A DNA stretch of 64,000 nt from JACCVL01 sp963704295 (GCA_963704295.1 OY969884.1:2604001-2668000); one strand, 5' to 3'; shown: positions 25,903 to 37,889, counted from the first letter of the stretch. A program made the numbers and translations. Notes: a model not told the origin generated them from the sequence alone.

Positions 25903-26387
25903 GGCTCGCCGCCCGTCCCGGTGCGGTTCTCGTCGGAGTCGTCGTCCAGCGGCTCGGCCCGGCCGCTGGCGTGCCACAGGTAGTCCAGCTGCTGCTGCTT
26001 GCGCATGATCAGGTGCTCGAGCCGGTGCTCCAGCGCCTCGCTGCGTGGCTCCTGCCCGGTGTGCGGGATCACTGCGTGCAGAGCGGCGATCGCCCGCCGC
26101 TCCAACGCCATCAGGTGCTCCAGGGCAGCCGCGGTCTCACCCGGCACGTCGATCGGGGGCAGCTCCATCCGCAGCTCGCCACCGAGCGCCGAGAACTTCT
26201 CCAGCAGCAGGTACGCGTCCTCCAGCTCGGCCTGCACGAACGACCGCAGCTGCGGCTTCACCGCCGCCCCGTCCAGCCCTCGCAGCGACCCGGCCAGGTG
26301 GGTCATGGTGAGGATCGTCTCCGCCTGCAGGGTGAGCGCCCGCGCGAGTGTGCGCAGCGTCTGGTCGACGTCGAGCTCGTCCGCCAC
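25890..26387 (-). CDS. Ferritin-like domain protein of unknown function
   Basis: This is a 165-residue, almost wholly helical protein. Helices at about 8-40, 45-75, 82-110 and 115-145 look like a four-helix bundle, and EAELEDAYLLLEKF-like stretches supply spaced Glu and His residues (QAELEDAYLLLEK, EHLMALERRAIAALHAVI). I cannot identify a complete di-iron site, so metal binding is unproven. The C-terminus is acidic and probably disordered. GTG 26387 has TAGCCT 6 nt upstream, which suggests a leaderless mRNA. It overlaps the end of paaE on the opposite strand. Confidence 0.65.
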   Translation of the reverse strand: MADELDVDQTLRTLARALTLQAETILTMTHLAGSLRGLDGAAVKPQLRSFVQAELEDAYLLLEKFSALGGELRMELPPIDVPGETAAALEHLMALERRAIAALHAVIPHTGQEPRSEALEHRLEHLIMRKQQQLDYLWHASGRAEPLDDDSDENRTGTGGEPQAS

Positions 26388-26393
26388 GGCGGG

Positions 26394-26399
26394 AGGCTA
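26394..26399 (-). promoter_or_regulatory. -10 hexamer of the ferritin-like gene (leaderless)
   Basis: TAGCCT on the minus strand, 6 nt before GTG 26387. The rest of the 26400-26640 spacer shows no gene or repeat. Confidence 0.55.
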
Positions 26400-26642
26400 G
26401 CCCGGTTCGGGCGGTCGCGCAGCGGACCGGCAGGGCCTGCCGCGCAGTCCGCTGGCTCGCGTCGAAGTCGACGCCGGTGTCGGTGCCGCGCCCGCCGATG
26501 AAGCGGTCGGGGAAGGCCCGGGAGCCGGGGCACCCGTTCGGTGCGCCCGGGCGCCCGACACGGCCGGAATCGAGGCCGACACCGGCCTGCAAACGGGGAG
26601 CCGGCGGCACGCGCGTCGCCCCGGCTGTCGGCCGCCCGGTGC

Positions 26643-26648
26643 TAGCGT
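26643..26648 (+). promoter_or_regulatory. -10 hexamer of thyA (leaderless)
   Basis: TAGCGT ends 7 nt before GTG 26656; there is no ribosome binding site. Confidence 0.55.
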
Positions 26649-26655
26649 CGAGTTC

Positions 26656-27450
26656 GTGCAGCCGTACCTCGATCTGGTGCAGCGGATCCTCGACGAGGGG
26701 GTCGAGAAGTCCGACCGCACCGGCACCGGCACGCTCAGCGTGTTCGGCCACCAGTTGAGGGTCGACCTGGCGGCGGGGTTCCCGCTGGTCACCACCAAGA
26801 AGCTGCACCTCCGCTCGGTCGTCGGGGAGCTGTGCTGGTTCCTGCGCGGCGACACCAACGTGCGCTGGCTGCAGGAGCGCGGGATCTCGATCTGGGATGA
26901 GTGGGCGGACGAGTCCGGCGACCTGGGGCCGGTGTACGGGCGGCAGTGGCGGTCCTGGCCGACGCCGGACGGCGAGGCGGTCGACCAGCTCGGCGCCGTG
27001 GTGGAGCAGATCCGCCGCGACCCCGACTCGCGGCGGCACGTGGTCTCGGCGTGGAACGTGGCCGACATCCCGGCGATGGCGCTGGCGCCGTGCCACGCGC
27101 TGTTCCAGTTCTACGTCGCCGGCGGGCGGCTGTCCTGCCAGCTCTACCAGCGGTCGGCCGACGTGTTTCTCGGCGTGCCGTTCAACATCGCGTCGTACGC
27201 GCTGCTCACCCACCTGGTGGCGCAGGTGTGCGATCTCGAGGTCGGCGACTTCGTGCACACCTTCGGCGACGCGCACCTGTACCGCAACCACCTCGACCAG
27301 GCCCGCCTGCAGCTGACTCGTGAGCCGCGCCCGCTGCCCGAGCTGTGGCTGGACCCGTCGGTGCGTGAGATCGACGGCTTCGACCTCGAGCACGTCAAGG
27401 TCTCCGGCTACGACCCGCACCCCGCCATCCCGGCGCCGATCGCGGTATGA
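26656..27450 (+). CDS. thyA: Thymidylate synthase
   Basis: ThyA methylates dUMP to dTMP with methylene-tetrahydrofolate, producing dihydrofolate. The 264-residue length equals that of the E. coli enzyme. Hallmarks are SDRTGTGTLSVFGHQLR, FPLVTTKKLHLRSVVGELCWFLRG, YGRQWR, the catalytic Cys of APCHALFQFYV (about residue 146), RSADVFLGVPFNIASYALLTH, and a C-terminus ending PAPIAV. It overlaps dfrA by 4 bases, a natural pairing because DHFR recycles its product. Confidence 0.97.
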   Translation: MQPYLDLVQRILDEGVEKSDRTGTGTLSVFGHQLRVDLAAGFPLVTTKKLHLRSVVGELCWFLRGDTNVRWLQERGISIWDEWADESGDLGPVYGRQWRSWPTPDGEAVDQLGAVVEQIRRDPDSRRHVVSAWNVADIPAMALAPCHALFQFYVAGGRLSCQLYQRSADVFLGVPFNIASYALLTHLVAQVCDLEVGDFVHTFGDAHLYRNHLDQARLQLTREPRPLPELWLDPSVREIDGFDLEHVKVSGYDPHPAIPAPIAV

Positions 27451-27959
27451 CCCTGACGGTGGTCGTCGCCGTCGGCGGCAACGGGGTGATCGGGCGCGAC
27501 GGCGACCTGCCGTGGGAGCCGACCGGCGACCTCGTGCACTTCAAGCAGCTGACCATGGGTGGCGTGCTGGTGATGGGCCGGCGCACGTACGACTCGATCG
27601 GCCGGCCGCTGCCGGGTCGGCGCACCGTCGTTGTCACCCGCGACCGTGCCTGGTCGCCCGAGGAGGTGCACGTCGCCTCCGACATCGACGGTGCCCTGGG
27701 CGTCGCCGCCGACCTCGGCCCGGAGGTCTTCGTGGTGGGCGGGGCCCAGGTCTACGCCCAGACGCTCGGGCGCGCCGATCGACTGGTCGTCACCCACGTG
27801 CACCAGTCGCCCCCGGGGGACACCTACCTGCCGCAGGTGGACTGGTCGCAGTGGCGCGAGACCGAACGCGCCGCGCACGACGGCTTCGACATCGTCACCT
27901 ACGTCCGGCCCTCCGCGGCCGACGGCGGAGCCGAGGAGTCGGTCGAGGGCCTGGCGTGA
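27447..27959 (+). CDS. dfrA: Dihydrofolate reductase
   Basis: This enzyme reduces dihydrofolate to tetrahydrofolate using NADPH. The 170-residue protein has the expected VVVAVGGNGVIGRDGDLPW N-terminus, GGVLVMGRRTYDSIGRPLPGR, and VFVVGGAQVYAQTL (glycine pair). It is translationally coupled to thyA and is followed by dapA after 36 bases, but dapA has its own promoter. Confidence 0.95.
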   Translation: MTLTVVVAVGGNGVIGRDGDLPWEPTGDLVHFKQLTMGGVLVMGRRTYDSIGRPLPGRRTVVVTRDRAWSPEEVHVASDIDGALGVAADLGPEVFVVGGAQVYAQTLGRADRLVVTHVHQSPPGDTYLPQVDWSQWRETERAAHDGFDIVTYVRPSAADGGAEESVEGLA

Positions 27960-27982
27960 GCACCGATCACGGCGGTCGGCGG

Positions 27983-27988
27983 TAGCGT
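27983..27988 (+). promoter_or_regulatory. -10 hexamer of dapA (leaderless)
   Basis: TAGCGT ends 7 nt before ATG 27996. The alternative GTG at 27987 would overlap this hexamer, so the ATG is the better start. Confidence 0.55.
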
Positions 27989-27995
27989 GGCCGAC

Positions 27996-28907
27996 ATGCC
28001 CAGAGATGGACGTCCCGACGCCGTCGCCGCGTTCGGCCGGGTCCTGACCGCGATGGTCACACCGTTCGATTCGGGCGGGGCGCTCGACCTCGACGGTGCG
28101 CGTGCGGTCGCGACCTACCTCGTGGACGGCGGCTGTGACGGCCTCGTGGTCAGCGGTACGACGGGTGAGAGCCCGACCACCTCCGACGACGAGAAGGCGC
28201 TGCTCGTGCGGACGGTCCGGGAGGCCGTGGGCGACCGGGCCCGGGTGGTGGCGGGGGTCGGAACCTTCGACACCCGGCACTCGGTGCACCTCGCCGAGCA
28301 GGCCGCGGCGGCCGGAGCCGATGGGCTGCTGGTGGTGACGCCGTACTACTCCAAGCCGCCGGTTGCGGGCCTGCGCCAGCACTTCCGCGCCGTCGCTGAC
28401 GCCACCGACCTGCCGGTGATGCTCTACGACATCCCCGGACGCACCGGGACCCGGATCGGGTCGGACCTGCTCGCCGACCTGGCCGGACACGCGCGGATCG
28501 TGGCGGTGAAGGACGCCACCGGCGACCTGTACGCCGGCGCCTGGGTGCTCCGGGACACCGACCTGGCGTTCTACTCCGGCGACGACGCGTTGAACCTGGC
28601 CTGGCTGGCCCAGGGCGCGGCCGGGGTGGTCTCCGTGGTCGGCCACGCCGCGCCGCGGCTGGTCGCCGACCTTGTCGCCGCCACAGGCAAGGGGGACCTG
28701 ACCACCGCGCGGGAGATTCACGACCGGCTGCTGCCTGTGGTCCGCGGGGTGATGACCCGCACCGCCGGGGCGGTGGCCGCGAAGGCGGCGCTGCAGCTCG
28801 CCGGGGTGCTGGCGCACCGGACCGTACGAGCGCCGCTGCCCGACGCCACCGACGAGGAGGTCGCGGTGCTGCGTGACGACCTGCGCACGGCCGGGTTGCC
28901 CGTATGA
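27996..28907 (+). CDS. dapA: 4-hydroxy-tetrahydrodipicolinate synthase
   Basis: DapA condenses pyruvate and aspartate semialdehyde at the start of the diaminopimelate branch. The 303-residue TIM-barrel protein has VVSGTTGESPT (substrate loop), VVTPYYSKPP, the catalytic Tyr of MLYDIPGRTG (about 143) and the Schiff-base Lys in VAVKDATGD (about 171). Its stop overlaps the rnj start by 4 bases; dapA-rnj is a conserved actinobacterial pair. Confidence 0.95.
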   Translation: MPRDGRPDAVAAFGRVLTAMVTPFDSGGALDLDGARAVATYLVDGGCDGLVVSGTTGESPTTSDDEKALLVRTVREAVGDRARVVAGVGTFDTRHSVHLAEQAAAAGADGLLVVTPYYSKPPVAGLRQHFRAVADATDLPVMLYDIPGRTGTRIGSDLLADLAGHARIVAVKDATGDLYAGAWVLRDTDLAFYSGDDALNLAWLAQGAAGVVSVVGHAAPRLVADLVAATGKGDLTTAREIHDRLLPVVRGVMTRTAGAVAAKAALQLAGVLAHRTVRAPLPDATDEEVAVLRDDLRTAGLPV

Positions 28908-30595
28908 GCCACCCGCATCCCGAGCTGGGCACGCCGCCCGCGCTGCCCGACCGTGGCCTGCGGGTCACGCCGCTCGGCGGGCTCGGCGAGATCGGTCGCA
29001 ACATGACCGTCTTCGAGCACAAGAACAAGCTGCTGATCGTCGACTGCGGCGTGCTGTTCCCCGAGGAGAACCACCCGGGCGTCGACCTGATCCTTCCCGA
29101 CTTCTCCTCCGTCCGGGACCGGCTGGCCGACGTGGTCGCGGTGGTCCTCACCCACGGACACGAGGACCACATCGGCGCGGTGCCGTACCTGCTGCGCGAG
29201 CGCGGTGACATCCCGCTGATCGGGTCGAAGCTGACGCTGGCCCTGCTCGACGCCAAGCTCCGCGAGCACCGGCTCAAGGAGACCGCCAAACACGTCGTGG
29301 CCGAGGGTGACGTGCTGAGCGTCGAGCCGTTCGACCTGGAGTTCGTCGCCGTCAACCACTCGATTCCGGACGCGCTGGCGGTGGCGATCGGGACGGAGGC
29401 CGGGATCACGCTGCACACCGGTGACTTCAAGATGGACCAGCTGCCGCTGGACGGGCGGATCACCGACCTGAGGGCGTTCGCCCGGCTGGGGGAGCAGGGC
29501 GTCGACCTTTTCCTGACCGACTCGACCAACGCCGAGGTGCCCGGGTTCACCACCTCCGAGCGGGACATCACCCCGGTCCTGGACCGGGTGTTCGCGACCA
29601 GCCAGCAGCGGATCATCGTCGCCTGCTTCGCCTCGCACGTGCACCGAGTGCAGCAGGTGATGGACGTCGCGGTCCGGCACGGTCGGAAGGTGGCCTACGT
29701 CGGCCGGTCGATGATCCGGAACATGGGCGTCGCCCGCGACCTCGGCTACCTCACCGTGCCGCCCGGCGTGCTGGTGGACGCCCGCGAGATGGACGACTAC
29801 CGGCCCGAGGAGTTGGTGCTGGTCTCGACGGGCTCTCAGGGCGAGCCGATGTCCGCGCTGGCCCGGATCGCCGGCCGTACGCACGACCGGGTGCGGATCG
29901 AGCCCGGTGACACCGTGGTGCTGGCCTCGTCGCTGATCCCTGGCAACGAGAACGCGGTCTTCCGGATCATCAACGGACTGACCCGCTGGGGCGCCGACGT
30001 CGTGCACAAGGGCAACGCGCTCGTGCACGTGTCCGGGCATGCGAGCGCGGGCGAGCTCATCTACTGCTACAACATCGTGCGGCCCCGCAACGTGATGCCG
30101 GTGCACGGCGAGATCCGGCACCTGAAGGCGAACGCCGAGCTGGCGATCCGGACCGGCGTGCCGGCCGAGCGGGTGGTGCGAGCCGAGGACGGCGTGGTCG
30201 TCGACCTGGTCGACGGGGTGGCCCGGGTGGTCGGCAAGGTCGACTGCGGCTACGTCTTCGTCGACGGCTCGTCCGTCGGCGACATCGGCGAGCCGGAGCT
30301 GAAGGACCGACTGATCCTCGGCGAAGAGGGGTTCATCTCCGTGGTCGTGGTCATCGACTCGGTGACGGGCAAGGTCGCCAGCGGCCCGGAGATCCACGCA
30401 CGCGGGTTCGCCGACGACGAGTCGGTCTTCGAGACGCTGGAGCCGCTGCTCGTGGAGGCGCTCGACGTCGCGGTCCGGGACGGCGTCGACGACGTCCACC
30501 AGCTGCAGCAGATCATTCGCCGGACCGCGGGTCGGTGGGTGTCCGGCGCGCATCGGCGTCGGCCGATGATCGTCCCCGTCGTCGTCGAAGCCTGA
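28904..30595 (+). CDS. rnj: Ribonuclease J
   Basis: RNase J is a metallo-beta-lactamase nuclease with endo- and 5'-exonuclease activity in mRNA and rRNA processing. The 563-residue protein has LTHGHEDHIGA (HxHxDH, about 83-90), VNHSIPDALA, LHTGDFKMDQ, then the beta-CASP motifs DSTNAEVPG and FASHVHRVQQ, and VSGHAS plus MPVHGE. The C-terminal part (about 450-563) ends in the usual small domain. The stop at 30593-30595 is followed directly by the 22-nt repeat array. RNase Y (58.8 kb) is also encoded in this window. Confidence 0.96.
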   Translation: MSHPHPELGTPPALPDRGLRVTPLGGLGEIGRNMTVFEHKNKLLIVDCGVLFPEENHPGVDLILPDFSSVRDRLADVVAVVLTHGHEDHIGAVPYLLRERGDIPLIGSKLTLALLDAKLREHRLKETAKHVVAEGDVLSVEPFDLEFVAVNHSIPDALAVAIGTEAGITLHTGDFKMDQLPLDGRITDLRAFARLGEQGVDLFLTDSTNAEVPGFTTSERDITPVLDRVFATSQQRIIVACFASHVHRVQQVMDVAVRHGRKVAYVGRSMIRNMGVARDLGYLTVPPGVLVDAREMDDYRPEELVLVSTGSQGEPMSALARIAGRTHDRVRIEPGDTVVLASSLIPGNENAVFRIINGLTRWGADVVHKGNALVHVSGHASAGELIYCYNIVRPRNVMPVHGEIRHLKANAELAIRTGVPAERVVRAEDGVVVDLVDGVARVVGKVDCGYVFVDGSSVGDIGEPELKDRLILGEEGFISVVVVIDSVTGKVASGPEIHARGFADDESVFETLEPLLVEALDVAVRDGVDDVHQLQQIIRRTAGRWVSGAHRRRPMIVPVVVEA

Positions 30596-30700
30596 CGATC
30601 CGTCAGTTTCGCCCCGCCGATCCGTCAGTTCCCGCCCGGCGATCCGTCAGTTCCGGCCGACCGGTCCGTCAGTTCCGGCCCGGCGATCCGTCAGTCCTGA
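30596..30700 (+). repeat. 22-nt tandem repeat array, left copy (about 5 units)
   Basis: Units start at 30596, 30618, 30640, 30662 and 30684, each exactly 22 nt apart; the last is partial. The core CGATCCGTCAGTT is kept, with one CGGTCCGTCAG variant, and the second half (C/G-rich) varies. The array begins at the base after the rnj stop. The same unit occurs in opposite orientation at 31695-31780. Confidence 0.9.
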
Positions 30701-30742
30701 TTGGCACGCCAGCCGTGCCGCGCCCGGTTCCCTGGGTTTGCG

Positions 30743-30748
30743 TACCGT
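30743..30748 (+). promoter_or_regulatory. -10 hexamer of the alpha/beta hydrolase gene (leaderless)
   Basis: TACCGT ends 6 nt before GTG 30755. Confidence 0.5.
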
Positions 30749-30754
30749 GCGGGG

Positions 30755-31699
30755 GTGACATCGCTAGCGGCGCGGCCCGAGGAGGACGCAGCCTTCTTCG
30801 ACGGCTTCGCGCTCGAGTACGTCGACGTGGGAGCCGCGACGCTCCGCGTCCGCCACGGCGGTTCGGGTCCGCCGGTCGTCTTGCTCCACGGGCACCCCAG
30901 GACACACACGACGTGGTACGCCGTGGCGGCTCGGCTGGCAGGGTCGCACCGTGTTGTCTGCCCGGACCTGCGCGGCTACGGCCGGTCGACCAAGCCGGAC
31001 GTCGGGCACGACCCGCAGGCATACAGCAAGCGGGCGATGGCGGCAGACGTGGTCGCGCTGATGCGCACGCTCGGGCACGACCGCTTCGCCGTCGTCGGCC
31101 ACGACCGGGGCTCGTACGTGGCATTCCGGATGGCGCTCGACCACCGGGCCGTGATCACCAGGCTGGTGGTCATCGACAGCGTGCCCATCGTCGAGGCGCT
31201 GGAGCGTTGTGACGACCGCTTCGCCACCGCCTGGTGGCACTGGTTCTTCCTCGGGCAGCGGACGCACCCGGCCGAGCGAGTCATCAGCGCGGATCCGGAC
31301 ACCTGGTACGGCGTCCACACCAGCAACAGCGCCGACCGGCTCGGCAGCCAGAACCACGCTGACTTTCTGTCCGCCGTACGGGACCCGGCAACGGTGCTCG
31401 CGATGTGCGAGGACTACCGCGCCGGGCTCAGCGTCGACCGGCACCACGACGCGCAGGACCGGGCGGCGGGGCGGCGGGTCGACTGTCCGATGCTGCTGGT
31501 CTGGTCGGAGCGAGACGACCTGGTTGAGCTGTACGGAGACCCGGTGGCGGTGTGGCGGCCATGGGCTGACGACCTCACCGGCCGAGCTATCGACTCCGGT
31601 CACCACGTCGCGGAGGAGGCCCCGGGCGCGCTCGCCGATGTCTTGGCGGAGTTCCTATCCGCCCCGGCCGCCCCGGTTGCGCCGGCGGATCGGGAGTGA
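30755..31699 (+). CDS. Alpha/beta hydrolase, dehalogenase/epoxide-hydrolase-like
   Basis: The 314-residue protein has an HGHPRTHTTW oxyanion segment (about 46-55), the nucleophile elbow VVGHDRGSYVAFR (Asp nucleophile, about 114-126), VVIDSVP, and a terminal GHHVAEEAP with the catalytic His. Asp in the elbow rather than Ser, followed by Arg, is the pattern of fluoroacetate dehalogenases and epoxide hydrolases. The substrate is not certain. The GTG start is set by the leaderless promoter. The stop codon lies inside the first unit of the right-hand 22-nt array, so the gene is bracketed by inverted arrays between rnj and ftsK and may be a cassette. Confidence 0.85.
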   Translation: MTSLAARPEEDAAFFDGFALEYVDVGAATLRVRHGGSGPPVVLLHGHPRTHTTWYAVAARLAGSHRVVCPDLRGYGRSTKPDVGHDPQAYSKRAMAADVVALMRTLGHDRFAVVGHDRGSYVAFRMALDHRAVITRLVVIDSVPIVEALERCDDRFATAWWHWFFLGQRTHPAERVISADPDTWYGVHTSNSADRLGSQNHADFLSAVRDPATVLAMCEDYRAGLSVDRHHDAQDRAAGRRVDCPMLLVWSERDDLVELYGDPVAVWRPWADDLTGRAIDSGHHVAEEAPGALADVLAEFLSAPAAPVAPADRE

Positions 31700-31780
31700 C
31701 GGATCGGCGGGTCGGAAGTGACGGATCGGCGGTTCGGAAGTGACGGACCGGCGGTTCGGGAGTGACGGACCGGCGTGTGG
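31695..31780 (-). repeat. 22-nt tandem repeat array, right inverted copy (about 4 units)
   Basis: Units start at 31695, 31717, 31739 and 31761, again 22 nt apart, with the core AGTGACGGATCGGCGG (two units have GGACCGGCGG). The reverse complement matches the left array's core except that the G after CCGTCA is a C. The first unit supplies the hydrolase stop codon and the last ends about 27 bases before the ftsK -10. Confidence 0.9.
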
Positions 31781-31806
31781 CGCGTGTGACTGGTGGTGCG
31801 AGGCCG

Positions 31807-31812
31807 TAGCCT
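31807..31812 (+). promoter_or_regulatory. -10 hexamer of ftsK (leaderless)
   Basis: TAGCCT ends 6 nt before GTG 31819. Confidence 0.5.
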
Positions 31813-31818
31813 GCGACG

Positions 31819-34391
<2,573 letters not shown>

Positions 34392-34395
<4 letters not shown>

Positions 34396-36359
34396 ACACC
34401 ACCTCGACCCTCGACCGACTGCACGGGGGCGCCGATCAGGACGCGGCCCCGGCGCGGAGCAGCGACCAGCCGCACGAGGAGCAGACCGGCAACGACACCG
34501 GTCGTGGTCACGGCGCGGGCTCCGATCGCCCGCCGGCGGGTACGGAGCCGGTGCTGCTGCACCGTCGCCGCGGCGCGCTCGCCCTGGTCGGCGTCGGTGC
34601 CGCGGTGGCAGCGGCCGGCTACGCCTGGCGGTTCGCGACCGGTGACTCCGGCCTGCTCGGCCTGGTCGTCGCGGCCGTCCTCGCGCCGATTGCCGTCGCC
34701 CACCTGGCCGCGTGGTGGGACGCGCGGGTGCCGTTGCTGGTCGCCGACGAGACCGGGATTCGGCTGCGCGAGGGAGCCACCTGGAGCGGTCTGCGCTGGG
34801 ACGAGGTCGCGGACGTCCGGCTCGCTCCCCAGCGCCTGCCTCGGCGGGACGCCCGGCTCGACGTCGCAATCCGCGGCGGGGGCCACCGACCGCTGCCGCT
34901 TGCCCTGGTCGACCCCGCCGACGTACGGGCGCTGCCCGAGGCGCTGCGCGGCCTCGCCCCGGTGCCGGTGGACGTGGTGGTAGCCGACCCGGCGGAGACG
35001 GAGAAGGAGACCGAGACCGAGGCCGACGCGGCGGAGGCGGTGCCGGAGTCGCCGCCCGCGACGACCGAGCCGGTCGAGCCGCGACCGGCTGAGGCAGACG
35101 TCGACACCGACGAGCACACCGAGGTCATCGAGACTCCCGCGTCCGACGACGAGCCGGGCGAACCGTCACCCGCGCCCGTCGGCACGACGGACCGGCAGGA
35201 GTGGTTCCGCGCGCTGCGCCGGCGGCTGGTGCCCGCGGCTCGGTCCAGCCGGCCAGCGGTCACCGCGGGCAGAGCGCCGTCCGAGACCGAGGACGGCAGC
35301 CGGGTCGAGACCGACCTCCTCGACAGCGTGCCGCCCGAGGCGCTCACCGAACCCACCGAGCCCATCGAACCCATCGAGCTCACCGAGCTCGACAACGACC
35401 GGGACGCAGGCGCGGCCCGTGCCGACGTGTTCGTCCAGCCGAGCACCGAAGCGGCGGCGCCGTCCGGTGTCCCGGGCGAGCGGGAGCTGCGAGACAGCTT
35501 CCCCGGGCGAGTCCCGCTCGTGCTCGAGGAGGTCACCGCCGGCGCCACGTCGACGCCGGACCCGGTGCTCGTGCCGACAGCCGAGCCGGCCCAGGACGTG
35601 GTGATCGGAGCACAGCTGGTGCAGGCACGGCGGCGGGTCCGGCTCAGCGTCGACGATCTGGCCGAGCGCACCCGGATCCGTCCGCATGTGATCGAGGCGA
35701 TCGAGGAGGACGACTTCTCCGCCTGCGGTGGCGACGTGTACGCCCGGGGCCATCTGCGGGTGCTCGCCCGCGTGCTCGGCATCGACGCCGACGTCCTCGT
35801 GCGGGAGTACGACCGCCGGTACTCCACCGGACCGGTCACCGCCCGCAAGGTGTTCGAGGCCGAACTGGCGGGCCCTGGACGGTCGATGCGGACCACGAAC
35901 GGCGGCCCGCGCTGGTCGGTCCTGGTCGGCGTGGTGCTTGTCCTGGTGCTGTTGTGGAGCCTGGTCCGGCTGTTCGCCCCCAGCGTGGCCGACAGTCCTG
36001 GCGGTAACGGCCAGGGGGCCGACCGCGGCAGCCCGCGCGCCGCTGCGGCGACGGCGACCCGGTCGACCGAGGGCGCGGCCGCGCTCTTCGCCGGCATGGG
36101 GGAGCGGATCGTGTCCACTCGGCTGCGACTCGTCGGCACGGCGGCAGCTGCCGGCACCCCCGTCACCGTCCGCACCGCCGACGGGGCAGTCGTGTTCCGC
36201 GGTTCTCTCGGGGCCGGCGAGAGCGAGCGGCTTCAGGTGGCCGGCGCCGCGACCGTCATCGCGGCCGACGCCGGGGCGCTCACCGCGCAGGTCAACGGCC
36301 GGTCGGTGGGCCCGCTCGGGGAGGCCGGGAAACCGGTCCGGCGCACGCTCGGCGGCTGA
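34392..36359 (+). CDS. RodZ-like membrane protein with an extra N-terminal membrane/PH-like module
   Basis: The second half follows the RodZ plan. A helix-turn-helix (about 400-465: GAQLVQARRRVRLSVDDLAERTRI, ARGHLRVLARVLGID) is followed by one transmembrane helix (about 500-520) and an extracellular DUF4115 domain ending at 655. The first part is different. It has two membrane helices (about 58-105) and a soluble module with LLVADETGIRLREGATWSGLRWDEV, which resembles bacterial PH-like domains, then a 200-residue acidic, Glu/Thr-rich linker. RodZ proteins link cytoskeleton and wall growth. The gene lies between ftsK and rimO, a usual place for the family. Function in this lineage is inferred. 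Confidence 0.72.
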
Positions 36360-36374
36360 CGCCGTCGCCACCCG

Positions 36375-36380
36375 TATCCT
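36375..36380 (+). promoter_or_regulatory. Possible -10 of rimO
   Basis: TATCCT lies 10 nt before ATG 36391, which would give a leader of only a few bases. Confidence 0.35.
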
Positions 36381-36390
36381 GCAGGGGCCG

Positions 36391-37889
36391 ATGACTGCCC
36401 CCACCCCCGCCTCCGTCGCTCTGGTCACGCTGGGCTGCGCGCGCAACGAGGTCGACTCCGAGGAGCTGGCCGCCCGGCTCGAGGCCGGTGGGCTGCGACT
36501 GGTCGCCGACCCCGACGACGCCGACGCCGTCTTGGTCAACACCTGCGGCTTCATCGAGGCCGCGAAGAAGGACTCCGTCGACACGCTGCTCCAGGTGTCC
36601 GCGGCTGCGGCCGGTGAGGAGCGGCGGCGGGCCGTCGTCGCGGTGGGCTGCATGGCCGAGCGCTACGGGTCCGAGCTGGCCGCAGCCCTGCCCGAGGCCG
36701 ACGCGGTGCTCGGTTTCGACGCCTATCCCGACATCGCCGACCGGGTGCACGACGTCCTGGCCGGGACCCGGATCGAGTCGCACACGCCGCGGGACCGGCG
36801 TCGGCTGCTTCCGCTGGCGCCGGCCGACCGACCCGCCGCCCGCGCACCATCGGCGACCGAGCAACCGCGCGACCTGCGCCCCGACCTGCCGCCCGACCTG
36901 CCGCCCGACCTGCCGCCCGCCCCGGTGTGGCGCCGGCGTCCGGTCCGCCCGTCGTCCGGCGCCGGCTCGACGGCGCACCGACCGCCCCGGTGAAGCTGGC
37001 GTCCGGCTGCGACCGGCGCTGCTCGTTCTGCGCCATCCCTGCCTTCCGCGGCGCCTTCACCTCGCGCCCCCCGGCCGAGGTCGTGGCCGAGAGCCGGTGG
37101 CTCGCCGACGCCGGTGTCAAGGAGCTGTTCCTCGTCAGCGAGAACACCACGTCCTACGGCAAGGATCTCGGGGACCTCCGGCTGCTGGAGGCGCTGCTGC
37201 CGGAGCTGGTCGCGATCGACGGCATCGAACGGGTGCGGCTGTCGTACCTGCAACCGGCCGAGACCCGCCCGGGACTGCTGGACGTGATCTGCATGACGGC
37301 CGGTGTGACGCCTTACCTCGACCTGTCGTTCCAGCACGCCTCCGGACCGGTGCTGCGGCGGATGCGCCGCTTCGGCGACGCCGAGCGCTTCCTCGACCTG
37401 ATCGCGGAGGTGCGTCGGCGCAACCCGTTGGCCGGCATCCGCAGCAACGTCATCGTCGGCTTTCCCGGAGAGACCGACGCCGACGTCGAGGTGCTCCGCG
37501 ACTTCCTCACCGAGGCACGGCTCGACGTGGTCGGCGTCTTCGGCTACTCCGACGAGGATGGGACCGAGGCGGTGGGCCTCGACGGACACCTGGACGGCGA
37601 CGAAGTGCGCAGCCGGGTCGCGGAGGTGGGTGCGCTGGTGGAGGAACTGGTCGCCCAGCGGGCAGAGGACCGGGTCGGTGAGCCGGTGCAGGTGCTGGTG
37701 GAGAGCGTTCAGGCCGAGGACGGCGAGCGTCAGGTCGAGGGGCGGGCGGCCCATCAGGGCCCGGACGTCGACGGCAGCACGCTGCTGACCGGCGGAGGGA
37801 ACTCCGTCCGCGTCGGAGATCTCGTGCCCGCGGTCGTGACCGGAGCGGTGGGGGCGGACCTGGTGGCGAACGCCGGAGCCGTCCGATGA
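36391..37889 (+). pseudogene. rimO: Ribosomal protein S12 methylthiotransferase RimO, frameshifted in the linker
   Basis: RimO is a radical SAM enzyme that methylthiolates an Asp of S12. The N-terminal domain from ATG 36391 has LGCARNEVDSEEL, NTCGFIEAAK and VGCMAERYG, whose Cys bind one [4Fe-4S]. That frame ends at a stop near 36991. The radical SAM core (GCDRRCSFCAIP), LDLSFQHASG and the TRAM end are in another frame, open from before 36927 to 37889. The switch lies between about 36846 and 36930, in a linker with four 12-nt tandem units (36871-36918). Both halves are well conserved, so a one-base sequencing or assembly error is likely. The stop overlaps pgsA by 4 bases. Confidence 0.88.
36871..36918 (+). 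repeat. 12-nt tandem repeat (4 units) in rimO
   Basis: Four units related to GACCTGCCGCCC, the first diverged, code for Asp-Leu-Pro-Pro repeats in the first rimO frame. They lie in the interdomain linker where the reading frame changes. Confidence 0.85.

Noticed and set aside
30596..31780. 22-nt arrays as a CRISPR array
   Set aside because: Units follow each other without spacers, vary in their second half, occur in opposed orientation and have no cas genes nearby.
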